Source: Hyphomonas sp. CY54-11-8 (GTDB lineage: Bacteria; Pseudomonadota; Alphaproteobacteria; Caulobacterales; Hyphomonadaceae). From it: DNA of 64,000 nucleotides. Shown here in pieces: positions 1 through 8,238 of this stretch. The notes beneath the pieces are model-generated. The model was not told the origin of the DNA, did not search any database, and saw only the letters and a program-made list of their open reading frames with translations. The stretch is from NCBI RefSeq assembly GCF_000682735.1, contig NZ_AWFD01000012.1, forward strand, positions 307,319 to 371,318, given 5' to 3'. A program made the position numbers and the translations under genes. Positions within the stretch are counted from its first letter, which is position 1. Each line of letters begins with the position of its first letter.

Positions 1-15
1 GATGAGACGGCTCGG

Positions 16-1017
16 GTGAGGCGGCTTGATATTCATCTGAGGGCGGATGAACGCCTTGATGTGGTGCTCCGGGCGGTGAAAGCGTCCGAGCCTGTTGACT
101 ATTATGTGCTCGAAACGGAGCAGAAGGATCGCAGGCTGGTTTCCGTCTTCGTCCGGGAAGGCGTGGAACAAACGCTGATGGACAATGTCCAGTCCGCCCT
201 GGAAGGGGCGAATGGCTGGCGTATCTCCATCCTTCCCATCGAGGCGACGGCCCCGAAGCTGGAAGAGCCGAAACCCGGCAAGGAGGCGAAATCAACACAG
301 GCGACGCGCGAGGAAATCTATTCCGACGTGGCAAGCGGTGCGCGCTTTGACCGGAATTTCTTCATCATGGTGGTGCTCTCCACCATCGTGGCGGCAATCG
401 GCCTGAACTCCGATGGGGTGGCAGCCGTGATCGGCGCAATGGTGATTGCGCCGCTGCTTGGACCTGTGCTCGGTTTTTCAATGGGCGCGGCGCTTGGCGA
501 CTTTGCGATGCTGAAGCGGGCGACGGTGACGCTTGCAGCCGGCATAGGCACGGCGCTTGCCTGTTCGCTGCTCCTGTCGTTCCTGCTGCCGATTGACCTG
601 CAGAGCCATGAGCTGATGTCGCGCGCGGAGGTCCGTCTCGACGGACTGGCGCTTGCCATGGCGGCGGGCGGAGCGGCGGCGCTTTCGCTGACGCGTAGCC
701 AGTCTGCTGCGCTGGTGGGTGTCATGGTCGCAGCAGCCTTGCTGCCGCCGGGTGCAGCCGTTGGCCTGTTCATGGGGGCAGGCGAGTGGGCGCTGGCCCT
801 GCGTGCCTGCCTGCTGTTGGCACTGAACGTGGCGGCGCTGATCCTTTCGGCGCTGATCGTTTTCCGGTTGCGCCGCATCCGGCCGCGCTCGTGGATCGAA
901 CAGAAGAATGCCAACCGGGCTGTCCTGCTGAATGCCCTTTTGTCGGGCTTTGTGCTGATCGTCTCCGTCGCGCTGATACTTTATCTTGATCTCGGGAACA
1001 AAGTATCGATCGGGTAG
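16..1017 (+). CDS. DUF389 (TIGR00341-like) hydrophobic membrane protein
   Basis: 333-residue protein with a soluble N-terminal part (about residues 1-115) and a C-terminal block of about six hydrophobic segments (about 117-330). The membrane block carries the Gly/Ala-rich motifs typical of DUF389 proteins, such as VIGAMVIAPLLGPVLG and ALLPPGAAVG. These are uncharacterised inner-membrane proteins, so no substrate can be named. The start used is a GTG at base 16. The frame is open to the left edge of the window, so the true start may lie outside it. A GNAT acetyltransferase follows 28 bp downstream on the same strand and may be co-transcribed. Family assignment is fairly sure; function is unknown. 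Confidence 0.8.
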   Translation: MRRLDIHLRADERLDVVLRAVKASEPVDYYVLETEQKDRRLVSVFVREGVEQTLMDNVQSALEGANGWRISILPIEATAPKLEEPKPGKEAKSTQATREEIYSDVASGARFDRNFFIMVVLSTIVAAIGLNSDGVAAVIGAMVIAPLLGPVLGFSMGAALGDFAMLKRATVTLAAGIGTALACSLLLSFLLPIDLQSHELMSRAEVRLDGLALAMAAGGAAALSLTRSQSAALVGVMVAAALLPPGAAVGLFMGAGEWALALRACLLLALNVAALILSALIVFRLRRIRPRSWIEQKNANRAVLLNALLSGFVLIVSVALILYLDLGNKVSIG

Positions 1018-1045
1018 TGCGAAACAGACAGGCGCAGAGACTCAG

Positions 1046-1600
1046 ATGAATGATCCAGCCCGATTCCGCTCGCGGATTGCGACGGAAGACGATATTCCCG
1101 CGATCACTGAGCTGATGCGCGCCTCCATCGCAGTCAACATGCGGGCGTTCCTGTCCGAACCGGAAATCAAGGCCGCGCAGGAGACAATGGGTGTCGACCG
1201 CAGCCTGATTTCAGACGGGACCTATTTCGTCATTGAAACCGATGTGGACGGCGAAACGGTCATGGTCGCCTGCGGCGGCTGGGGCAAGCGGCGGACGCTG
1301 TATGGCGGCGACCACTCACCTGGGCGGGACGACAGGCTCTCCAATCCGGCAACCGATGCAGCGCGAATCCGCGCCATGTACACCCATCCGGACTGGATCC
1401 GTCAGGGCCTTGGAACATTGCTGCTGGAACGGGGAGAGGGCGCGGCCCGGAATGCAGGTTTTAAGACAATCGAGCTGGGTTCCACTGTCCCTGGCCGCCC
1501 GCTCTATGAGGCCCGCGGCTACGAGGCTTACCATATCGAACACCACACCGGTGCAAACGGAGAGCGGAATACCGTGATCCACATGCGCAAGCTGCTGTAA
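1046..1600 (+). CDS. GNAT family N-acetyltransferase
   Basis: 184-residue single-domain acetyltransferase. The acetyl-CoA binding loop is seen as HPDWIRQGLGTLLLE (about residues 112-126, the R/Q-x-x-G-x-G/A signature), followed by the C-terminal strand ELGSTVPGRPLYEARGYE typical of the fold. The ATG at 1046 is preferred over an upstream in-frame alternative that would overlap the DUF389 gene. The acceptor substrate cannot be read from the sequence. Confidence 0.85.
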   Translation: MNDPARFRSRIATEDDIPAITELMRASIAVNMRAFLSEPEIKAAQETMGVDRSLISDGTYFVIETDVDGETVMVACGGWGKRRTLYGGDHSPGRDDRLSNPATDAARIRAMYTHPDWIRQGLGTLLLERGEGAARNAGFKTIELGSTVPGRPLYEARGYEAYHIEHHTGANGERNTVIHMRKLL

Positions 1601-1644
1601 GCAGGCGGGGCGGGCGGGTTTACATCCGGGCCTGAACTTCTAGG

Positions 1645-1664
1645 TTGGGGGGTGAGACCCCCAA
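1645..1664 (+). other. Hairpin in the leader of the FKBP gene
   Basis: Perfect 7-bp inverted repeat TTGGGGG / CCCCCAA with a 6-nt loop, between the GNAT gene and the FKBP gene. There is no T-run after it, so it is not a convincing terminator. It could be part of the 5' leader of the peptidyl-prolyl isomerase mRNA. Confidence 0.4.
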
Positions 1665-1725
1665 AGCACCCGCGAGAGCGACGCGGCCTTTGATGACCCA
1701 CACACCCGAAAAGATTGGAATTATC

Positions 1726-2163
1726 ATGACGCAAGTCAAAAACGGCGACACCGTGAGCATCCACTATACCGGGACGCTGAACGACGGCACGACCTTCGAC
1801 AGCTCCGAAGGACGTGATCCGCTGGCCTTCCAGGTCGGTTCCGGACAGATCATCCCCGGTCTCGACACGGCCCTTCCGGGCATGGCTGTCGGCGACAAGA
1901 AAACCGTCAACGTTCCGTGCGATCAGGCTTACGGCCCGGTCAATCCAGACATGCGCCAGCAAGTGCAGCGCACCGAAATCCCGGCGGAGATCCCGACCGA
2001 AGTCGGCACACGTCTCCAGATGCAGGCGCAGAACGGCCAGGTCATCCCGGTTGTTGTCGTGGACGCCAACGAAGCCACGGTGACCCTGGATGCCAACCAC
2101 CCGCTGGCCGGTCAGGACCTGACCTTTGCCATCGAACTGGTCGACATCAAACCGGCCGCCTGA
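1726..2163 (+). CDS. FKBP-type peptidyl-prolyl cis-trans isomerase, SlyD-like
   Basis: 145-residue cytosolic prolyl isomerase and folding helper. The N-terminal FKBP half shows the motif VSIHYTGTLNDGTTFDSS and the active-site stretch FQVGSGQIIPGLDTALPGM. It is interrupted by an insert-in-flap type segment (about residues 65-115) as in SlyD proteins, and the C-terminus closes the FKBP fold with DLTFAIELVDI. It lacks the His/Cys-rich metal-binding tail of E. coli SlyD. The start at 1726 is the ATG that begins the FKBP homology; the frame stays open upstream to a TTG at 1645, but that part has no domain character. The gene is convergent with the CPBP protease at 2168. Confidence 0.88.
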   Translation: MTQVKNGDTVSIHYTGTLNDGTTFDSSEGRDPLAFQVGSGQIIPGLDTALPGMAVGDKKTVNVPCDQAYGPVNPDMRQQVQRTEIPAEIPTEVGTRLQMQAQNGQVIPVVVVDANEATVTLDANHPLAGQDLTFAIELVDIKPAA

Positions 2164-2167
2164 GGCT

Positions 2168-3049
2168 CTACAGGCCGTCCTTTTTCGCCTTCCACAGGAA
2201 GAGGACGGCCAGGGCCACGCTGACGATGGGCAGCAGGATGCCAAATTCGTCGATATAAAAAAGCGTCTTCTCGCCATGCGCCGTCAGCGGGGTGTAGATC
2301 CGCTGCAGGAACAGATTGTGGCTCGCGTGCAGGATCGCCGCGGGCCACAGGCTTTTTGAGCGGAAGGTGATCCAGGCATAGACGATGCCCATCGGCATCA
2401 CCGAAAGGGTGAACAGGATCATCTGCAGCACCTGGTTTCCCTCGCCGGCATTGTAATCCGTAAACAGAATGCCTGGCCAGTGCCACAGCGACCAGATCAG
2501 GCCTGACAGCAGGCCGACCGCCCAGAAGGGCATGATCTTGCGTATCTCCCAGATCATGAAGCCGCGCCAGCCGATCTCTTCACCGAGCGCCCGTGACATG
2601 GAGGCCGCCATGCCGAGTGTGCCGGTCATCAGGATGCCGCCGGCCGCGGCAAGGGCGCCCGGGGGTTCGCTGGCGCTGACGAAGCTGGCAAAACTGGCCA
2701 GTGCCTCAGGATCGCCGAAGCCGCTGCCGCCGAGACCGAGCAGCCAGACGGGCAGGTACATGGCGAGGCCGTAACCAATCGGCAGGACGTAAGCCAGCCA
2801 GTTCCATTTCCATTCCCCCCAGCCCCAGGGCAGGCTCGCCACCGGACGTCTCAGGATCAGGCAGGTGAGCGCGGCCGCAATTCCGGGAGACCACATGATG
2901 CCCGTGACGCTGAGCAGGTTCATGGCCCCCTGCGTGATCATGATGGCGTAGAAGACGCAGCTGATTGCCAGCATCAGCAGGAGGAACAGCCCGAAAGCCT
3001 TCCACGCTGCGGACTTCTCATCCGATGTTGTCGCCGCTGCAGAATTCAT
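2168..3049 (-). CDS. CPBP family intramembrane glutamic protease
   Basis: 293-residue polytopic membrane protein with about eight hydrophobic segments. The CPBP (Rce1/CAAX-like) motifs are in order: motif 1 EEIGWRGFM with the paired glutamates and arginine (about residues 158-166), motif 2 SLWHWPGILF with a histidine, and motif 3 HASHNLF. These residues form the catalytic site in this protease family; the substrate is unknown. A GTG lies directly before the ATG; the ATG at 3049 is preferred because it follows a purine-rich GAGGGGG stretch at good spacing. Confidence 0.85.
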   Translation of the reverse strand: MNSAAATTSDEKSAAWKAFGLFLLLMLAISCVFYAIMITQGAMNLLSVTGIMWSPGIAAALTCLILRRPVASLPWGWGEWKWNWLAYVLPIGYGLAMYLPVWLLGLGGSGFGDPEALASFASFVSASEPPGALAAAGGILMTGTLGMAASMSRALGEEIGWRGFMIWEIRKIMPFWAVGLLSGLIWSLWHWPGILFTDYNAGEGNQVLQMILFTLSVMPMGIVYAWITFRSKSLWPAAILHASHNLFLQRIYTPLTAHGEKTLFYIDEFGILLPIVSVALAVLFLWKAKKDGL

Positions 3050-3094
3050 CACTCGCCCCCTCTGGCCTTAAAGCGTGAGGGCTAGCATGACGCC

Positions 3095-3448
3095 TCAGCG
3101 CATGGGAAGGTCCATGAATTCCAGGGAGCGCTCCATAACAACCGTGCCGAGATGCTCGCCGTACATGCGTACGGCGTATTCGAACATCGGGGTGCCGATT
3201 TCGTTATAGCCCACGCCGCAATTGCCCGTGGCGGACAGGCCTGCCTTCAGCATCAGGCTGGCCATTACGGTGGTGGCTTCGTTTTTCTTCTCCTGCAGGG
3301 CCAGCAGCATCAGCTGCTTCATCTGGTCGACATCGTTCTCCGTCGAGTGCCGGATCATGCAGCTGCCGATCTGTTCGGCACGCGATTCGGCAAGCGCCGG
3401 GGTGGCGGTGAAGGAAATGGCGGCGGCAAGACAAAGACTACGGATCAT
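3095..3448 (-). CDS. Small secreted protein of unknown function
   Basis: 117-residue protein with a clear Sec signal peptide: MIRSLCLAAAISFTATPALA then cleavage before ESRAEQ. The mature part of about 97 residues is mostly helical in character and has two cysteines that could form a disulfide (in GSCMIRH and TGNCGVGY). I do not recognise a family. The start at 3448 is chosen because it begins the signal peptide; the frame is open for 78 more bases upstream. Confidence 0.7.
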   Translation of the reverse strand: MIRSLCLAAAISFTATPALAESRAEQIGSCMIRHSTENDVDQMKQLMLLALQEKKNEATTVMASLMLKAGLSATGNCGVGYNEIGTPMFEYAVRMYGEHLGTVVMERSLEFMDLPMR

Positions 3449-3589
3449 CCGGGGCTCCTGAGCTGATCTACGCATATGCCGGGGCGTACGCGCAGATCGT
3501 GTCAGGATTTGGATGCGGCAGGCCACATGAACAGTGTCTGAAGCAGCGGAGCTGATCAGGTTACGGATTGTTCATCCCCGGGCGGCGGA

Positions 3590-4444
3590 TTACTCCGCCG
3601 GAACGGCCGTGAACTCTTCTTTCCAGGCCGTCATTTCTTCGCGGTTGTCATGGTCCCATGGGTGGAAGCCCGGCTTGAACCAGGACAGCCAGATTTTCCA
3701 ACCCTTGCCGAACAGGGACGGCTTCTTCCACAGGAAGGCCTTTATGGCGCGGTCGGCCTCTTCCGGCGAATAGCCATCGGCTTTCAACAGGTCAGCGGCA
3801 TAGCCGGCAATATTGTTCGTGAAATTGCTGGTGATGATCAGCATGGACATACAGCGGCGGTAATAGCGCTTCAGCGGCGACCAGTCTTTCGTCGCTTCAA
3901 GGAAGACGTCATAGGCGACGGCCTTGTGCTCTGTCTCTTCCATGGCGTGCCAACGCCACAGCTGTTCCAGCGCCGGGTCGGTCTTGCTGAACAGCTGGCC
4001 GTAATCGGTTTCCAGGTCCATCATCAGGTCCGCCATCATGGCGGTGAAGTGTTCGAGGCAGATCGTTGCCATCAGCATACGGAACCGACCACCATCATAG
4101 GCGAACTTCACTTTCTCGCGGATCTTCGCCTCGATGGCGTCCACCGGATATTTCGTCCGGTCGATCTTGTTGTTCAGCAGGTGGTGCTCGCGCGAGTGGA
4201 TGGCTTCCTGGCGAATGAAGTCTTTCACATCCTGTTCCAGCTTGCCGGAGACTTCGTTCTTGTAGGCCTTCACCGCGTCAATGAACATGCGCTCGCCATC
4301 CGGAAAGGTCAGCGACATGGCATTGAAGACCGCCGTGGCGACCGGATCACCATCCAGCCAGGGGCCATTGTCGGCGGCGGCCATGTCAAAATGCAGGTCG
4401 CGGGGCAGAATCGTTACATCTTCAGGCGTGCGCTTGGTCGTCAT
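3590..4444 (-). CDS. Predicted metal-dependent hydrolase (PF10118-like)
   Basis: 284-residue soluble helical protein. The carboxylate/histidine motifs of the family are visible as RQEAIHSREH (about residue 84), CLEHFTAMM (about 127) and EETEHKAVAYDVF (about 170), spaced like a di-iron-type helical bundle. The reaction is not established for the family. It is divergent from a TetR regulator that starts 69 bp away, and the intergenic palindrome suggests control by that regulator. The start at 4444 (MTTKRTPED) is preferred over a longer frame whose first 25 residues are hydrophobic and overlap the TetR start. Confidence 0.8.
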   Translation of the reverse strand: MTTKRTPEDVTILPRDLHFDMAAADNGPWLDGDPVATAVFNAMSLTFPDGERMFIDAVKAYKNEVSGKLEQDVKDFIRQEAIHSREHHLLNNKIDRTKYPVDAIEAKIREKVKFAYDGGRFRMLMATICLEHFTAMMADLMMDLETDYGQLFSKTDPALEQLWRWHAMEETEHKAVAYDVFLEATKDWSPLKRYYRRCMSMLIITSNFTNNIAGYAADLLKADGYSPEEADRAIKAFLWKKPSLFGKGWKIWLSWFKPGFHPWDHDNREEMTAWKEEFTAVPAE

Positions 4445-4488
4445 GGTGCTAGGAACCTTGAGGAAATATCTGGACAACAGTCTTATGC

Positions 4489-4518
4489 TGACAAATAACA
4501 CTACTGACAAAAATGTCA
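4489..4518. promoter_or_regulatory. Candidate TetR operator
   Basis: Perfect inverted repeat TGACA-AAAA-TGTCA at 4505-4518 that includes the ATG of the TetR gene (4513). An extra copy of the half site, TGACAAA, starts at 4489, 16 bp upstream. The position between two divergent genes is typical for autoregulation. The operator role is inferred. Confidence 0.5.
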
Positions 4519-5115
4519 ATAAAGAGTAACGACACCCCGAGAATCCGGCGCAGTCCGGAAGAGTCCCGCGCCAATATTCTGGCAGCAGCGGAGCAGCTGT
4601 TGGTGGAGCAGGGGCCGCAATTGCTGCGCCTGGCAGATGTGGCCAAGGCGGCCGGCGTCGCCAATGCGACCGTGCTGCACCATTTCGGCTCCATCAGCGC
4701 CGTTCACACTGCCCTGATGGAGCGGATGATCGGCGACCTCGTCGACAGCATCATGGCGATCGAGATCCCGGCCGACGCGCCGGTGGAGGCCCGCGCCGTC
4801 GGCCTGAAAACGCTGTTCGATGCGCTGGAGACGCCGGGCGCTGCACGCCTAGCGGCCTGGCTGGAACTGACGGATGAGACGAGCCGCCTCACCGTCGTGC
4901 GCGAAGCCGTTCAGGAAGTGGCGCAGAAGAAGATCTCGCAGGCCGGCGTGCCGGAGGACGTCGCCGAAGACATGATCCTGCTCAGCGTGACGCTGGCGCT
5001 CGGCGTCGGCCTGTTCGGCCCGTCATTGGGAAAGCTGATCGGCAAACCGGAGGGACGGGCACGAGAGCTGACGCTTCAGATGCTGCTCGCGAACTTCCAG
5101 CGGCTGGCGGGGTGA
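4513..5115 (+). CDS. TetR/AcrR family transcriptional regulator
   Basis: 200-residue repressor-type protein. The N-terminal helix-turn-helix is at about residues 18-62, with the recognition part LADVAKAAGVANATVLHHFGS in the usual TetR form. The C-terminal ligand-binding part (65-200) is helical and not assignable to a ligand. It is divergent from the PF10118-like hydrolase at 3590 and is likely to control that gene and itself through the palindrome overlapping its start codon. Confidence 0.88.
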   Translation: MSIKSNDTPRIRRSPEESRANILAAAEQLLVEQGPQLLRLADVAKAAGVANATVLHHFGSISAVHTALMERMIGDLVDSIMAIEIPADAPVEARAVGLKTLFDALETPGAARLAAWLELTDETSRLTVVREAVQEVAQKKISQAGVPEDVAEDMILLSVTLALGVGLFGPSLGKLIGKPEGRARELTLQMLLANFQRLAG

Positions 5116-5127
5116 TGGCTACGCCGG

Positions 5128-5679
5128 TCAGGAACTGGCCGGGTTGTTACAGGATGCCGGCTGGTCCAGCAGGTCGTCGATGAACACGGAGACCAGCATC
5201 GCCTGGCTGCTCACACCCGCTTTTGCGTAAATCTGGCTCAGTTGTGACCGTATCGTCCCCGCGGCCGCGCCGCGAAGCCGTGCGATTTCAGCCACGTCGC
5301 ATCCCTTGAGGGCGAAGAGCGCAACCTCTTCTTCACCCCGTGTGAGACCCCATTCCCTAAAGCGCAGATCGACATGCTCGGCGAAAGCGCCACGGGCCCG
5401 CGATAGTGCTTGCTCCTTCCGGCGCAGATCGCGGGTCAGCTGAACGATATTTCGGGAACTGAGGATCACGCCCGTCAGCAATCCCACGGCGATCACGAAC
5501 TCCATCGCCAGTTCGAGCCTCAGTCCATTCGTGCCGGCCACGAACCAGTCCTCAAACCCATCGGCGACGAAAAAGGCTGCGGCCACGATCTGCAGTGCCA
5601 TGAGCGCCACCGGAAGTACAAGCGACCATTCCGGAAGCCGCGACGTGCGGCGGGCATCGCTCTGGGGAGCATTTTTCAT
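5128..5679 (-). CDS. Membrane-anchored LuxR-type HTH regulator
   Basis: 183-residue protein with two predicted transmembrane segments near the N-terminus (about residues 20-42 and 60-82), then a short coiled linker (RRKEQALSRARG) and a C-terminal LuxR-type helix-turn-helix. The HTH region reads GEEEVALFALKGCDVAEIAR followed by a second helix GTIRSQLSQIYAKAGV. The HTH is therefore held at the membrane with no obvious sensor domain. It is divergent from the integral membrane protein gene at 5784, which may be its target. The start at 5679 is chosen because it directly precedes the compact protein; the longer frame adds 49 residues without domain character. Confidence 0.75.
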   Translation of the reverse strand: MKNAPQSDARRTSRLPEWSLVLPVALMALQIVAAAFFVADGFEDWFVAGTNGLRLELAMEFVIAVGLLTGVILSSRNIVQLTRDLRRKEQALSRARGAFAEHVDLRFREWGLTRGEEEVALFALKGCDVAEIARLRGAAAGTIRSQLSQIYAKAGVSSQAMLVSVFIDDLLDQPASCNNPASS

Positions 5680-5783
5680 AGGACATCCGCTTAATAAGAC
5701 CGCTTTGAGCGCCTGCTTATGGGCTTCCCGGGGCGACGAATCTAGCAGCGAAGGCGGATGACGATCAACCGAGGAGCCGACGC

Positions 5784-6587
5784 GTGACCCAAACTGAAAG
5801 AGCCGCATTGACCAAAGTGCCCGCAATTACCCTCGGGTTCTGGATCATCAAGATCCTCGCGACGACGTTCGGTGAGACGGCAGGCGACAGCGTCTCGATG
5901 TCATGGTTGGGCGAAACCACGGCCAATGCGTCGACGTCATTCTGGCAAAGCGGCTATCTTATCGGAACGGGGATATTCGGCCTCGTCCTGGCGGTTTTGG
6001 TGTTGGCACAGATTCGCGTCAGCCGGTTCAACGCATGGCTATACTGGGCGACCATCATCGCCTCGACCACCGCCGGCACAACCATGGCCGATTTTGCCAC
6101 GCGGTCGATGGGCATCGGTTATCCGGGAGGAGCGATGGTCTTGCTGGCGGCCGTGCTGACCTCGCTGCTGGTCTGGCACCTGGTGCTGGGCACGGTGTCG
6201 GTCAGCTCTGTGCACGAGCCGAGGGCGGAGGTCTTCTACTGGCTGACGATCACCTTTTCACAGACACTCGGCACGGCGCTGGGAGACTGGATTGCGGATG
6301 GACCGCTCGGCTATTTGGGCTCTTCGGTCATATTTGGTTCTCTGCTCGTACTGATCGCGCTGGCCTGGTTCCGCACGTCGATTGACCGGGTCGCGCTGTT
6401 CTGGGCGGCCTTCATCCTGACGCGTCCCCTCGGGGCGGTCGTGGGCGATTTCCTCGACAAGCCCTACGCGCAGGGTGGGCTTGAGTTGAGCCGTGTGGGG
6501 GCGACGCTGGTGCTGGGCGGCGCGATCATCGTGCTGATCCTGCTGTTCCGGCAACGCGCGGCACCTGCAGAGGTGCACCAGGTGTAA
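5784..6587 (+). CDS. COG4705-like membrane protein with four internal repeats
   Basis: 267-residue integral membrane protein with about eight hydrophobic segments. Four copies of a short Gly/Thr-Asp motif recur through the protein: TFGETAGDSVS, TTAGTTMADFAT, TLGTALGDWIA and PLGAVVGDFLD. Each begins a transmembrane pair, which suggests a fourfold duplicated two-helix unit and a transport role. The start is GTG at 5784, 6 bp after the ribosome-binding site GAGGAG (positions 5772-5777). No substrate can be named. Confidence 0.75.
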   Translation: MTQTERAALTKVPAITLGFWIIKILATTFGETAGDSVSMSWLGETTANASTSFWQSGYLIGTGIFGLVLAVLVLAQIRVSRFNAWLYWATIIASTTAGTTMADFATRSMGIGYPGGAMVLLAAVLTSLLVWHLVLGTVSVSSVHEPRAEVFYWLTITFSQTLGTALGDWIADGPLGYLGSSVIFGSLLVLIALAWFRTSIDRVALFWAAFILTRPLGAVVGDFLDKPYAQGGLELSRVGATLVLGGAIIVLILLFRQRAAPAEVHQV

Positions 6588-6611
6588 AGCGAGGGCCTGA
6601 GGCGGGCGCGC

Positions 6612-7607
6612 TTATCCCAGCGCTTCCGCCGCCTTTTCTGCGAAGTAGGTGATGATCCCGCTCGCGCCGGCGCGTTTGAAGCACATCAGGGATTCCATGA
6701 TTACGCGGTCGCCGTCGATCCAGCCGTTCTGTGCAGCGGCCATGATCTGGGCGTATTCGCCAGAGACCTGGTAGGCGAGTGTCGGGACGCCGAAGGTCGA
6801 GGAGACGCGGTGCACAATGTCCAGATACGGAAGACCCGGCTTCACCATTACCATGTCGGCGCCTTCGGCGAGGTCGAGCGCGACTTCGCGCAGGGCTTCG
6901 TCTGAATTGGCCGGGTCCTGCTGGTAGGTCTTCTTGTCGCCCTGAAGGGACTTCGCCGAGCCAATGGCGTCGCGGTACGGGCCGTAGAAGCCGGAGGCGT
7001 ATTTCGCAGCGTAGGAGAGGATCATCATATTGGTGAAGCCTTCCTCGTCGAAGGCTTCGCGGATGGCGCCGATACGGCCGTCCATCATGTCCGAAGGGGC
7101 GACGATGTCTGCGCCGGCCTTGGCGTGGGCGAGGGCCTGTTTCACGAGGCGCTCCACCGTCGCATCGTTCGGGATGGTGCCGTCCGGGTCCAGCAGGCCG
7201 TCATGGCCGTGACTGGTATAGGCGTCCAGCGCGACATCGGTGATCAGGCCGACGCCGGGGGCGGCATCCTTCATCGCACGCAGGGCGCGAGGCACGAGGC
7301 CGTCCGGGTCGAGCGCGCCGGTGCCTTCCTCGTCTTTGCCTTCCGGCCCGATATAGGGGAACAGCGCGATCGCCGGGATGCCGAGACGTTCGGCCCGTTT
7401 GGCCGTCTTGGCCGCTTCATCGATGCTCAGCCGGTCAATGCCCGGCAGGCTGCCGACGGGCGTGCGGCCTTCGCCATCATGGATGAAGACGGCCCAGACA
7501 AGGTCTGCCGGGGTGAGCGTGTTCTCGGCGACAAGGCTGCGGACCCAGGACGACTGGCGCAGGCGCCGCATACGGGTGTTCGGGAAGGATTGAGGAAATT
7601 TGGTCAT
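6612..7607 (-). CDS. hemB: Delta-aminolevulinic acid dehydratase (porphobilinogen synthase)
   Basis: 331-residue enzyme that condenses two 5-aminolevulinate molecules to porphobilinogen in tetrapyrrole synthesis. The two active-site lysines are in SYAAKYASGFYGPYRDA and MVMVKPGLPYLD. The metal loop reads DVALDAYTSHGHDG: the cysteines that bind zinc in the E. coli type are replaced by Ala/Asp, which marks the Mg-dependent or Zn-independent alphaproteobacterial form. Length is normal for the family. The gene is followed on the same strand by no close partner; the GNAT gene at 7638 lies upstream with a 30-bp gap and could be the first gene of a short operon. Confidence 0.97.
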   Translation of the reverse strand: MTKFPQSFPNTRMRRLRQSSWVRSLVAENTLTPADLVWAVFIHDGEGRTPVGSLPGIDRLSIDEAAKTAKRAERLGIPAIALFPYIGPEGKDEEGTGALDPDGLVPRALRAMKDAAPGVGLITDVALDAYTSHGHDGLLDPDGTIPNDATVERLVKQALAHAKAGADIVAPSDMMDGRIGAIREAFDEEGFTNMMILSYAAKYASGFYGPYRDAIGSAKSLQGDKKTYQQDPANSDEALREVALDLAEGADMVMVKPGLPYLDIVHRVSSTFGVPTLAYQVSGEYAQIMAAAQNGWIDGDRVIMESLMCFKRAGASGIITYFAEKAAEALG

Positions 7608-7637
7608 GGCTCAGTGAGTGCGCCAAAATCCGGCGGC

Positions 7638-8210
7638 TTACAACCAGCCAATCTTACGCACCATGAAACAGCGCTGCGAGACGTCAAGGCTCTCGGCCTG
7701 GATCTTCTCGAGCTCCAGCATCCAGTCAGCCATGTCTTTCCGCGCAATCTCGCGGAAGCCCAGCTTGCCATAGAACGGCGCATTCCATGGCACATCCCGA
7801 AAAGTAGAAAGTGTGACCTGTTTCAGGCGGCGCTGTTTGGCGATCTGGAACACATGCCGCACCAGGTCTCCGCCCAGCCCCCGGCGACCATGATCGGGGT
7901 GCACGCTGATCTGGTCCAGATAGAGCGTTCCGCCGCGCTGGGAGATCAGGGCGAAGCCGGCGGGCGCGCCACCCTGCGTGCTGATTTTCAGCAGGTCGCC
8001 TGCCTCGATGGCCTGCAGCATCACGGCTTCCGGCACATGATCCTGCAGCGCATCATTGGTGAGCAGCCCCGTCGGCGCGAACAGTTGTCCAGCCGCAAGG
8101 TCCACCTCGATGAGGCGGCCGATATCCTCCCGCAACGCCGGGGCGATATCATAATCGAAGCGGGTCTGTTGCATTGACAATACCGGTGACACGGGGAATT
8201 CCCGACTCAT
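7638..8210 (-). CDS. GNAT family N-acetyltransferase
   Basis: 190-residue acetyltransferase. The acetyl-CoA loop is seen as VHPDHGRRGLGGDLV (about residues 101-115), and the C-terminal strand-helix pair NAPFYGKLGFREI is typical of GNAT proteins. A second possible start at 8174 would remove 12 residues; neither start has a strong ribosome-binding site. The gene is divergent from the acyl-CoA dehydrogenase at 8239 and transcribed towards hemB. The substrate is unknown. Confidence 0.82.
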   Translation of the reverse strand: MSREFPVSPVLSMQQTRFDYDIAPALREDIGRLIEVDLAAGQLFAPTGLLTNDALQDHVPEAVMLQAIEAGDLLKISTQGGAPAGFALISQRGGTLYLDQISVHPDHGRRGLGGDLVRHVFQIAKQRRLKQVTLSTFRDVPWNAPFYGKLGFREIARKDMADWMLELEKIQAESLDVSQRCFMVRKIGWL

Positions 8211-8238
8211 TACTTGAGATAGTCAAAAGGTGGAACCC

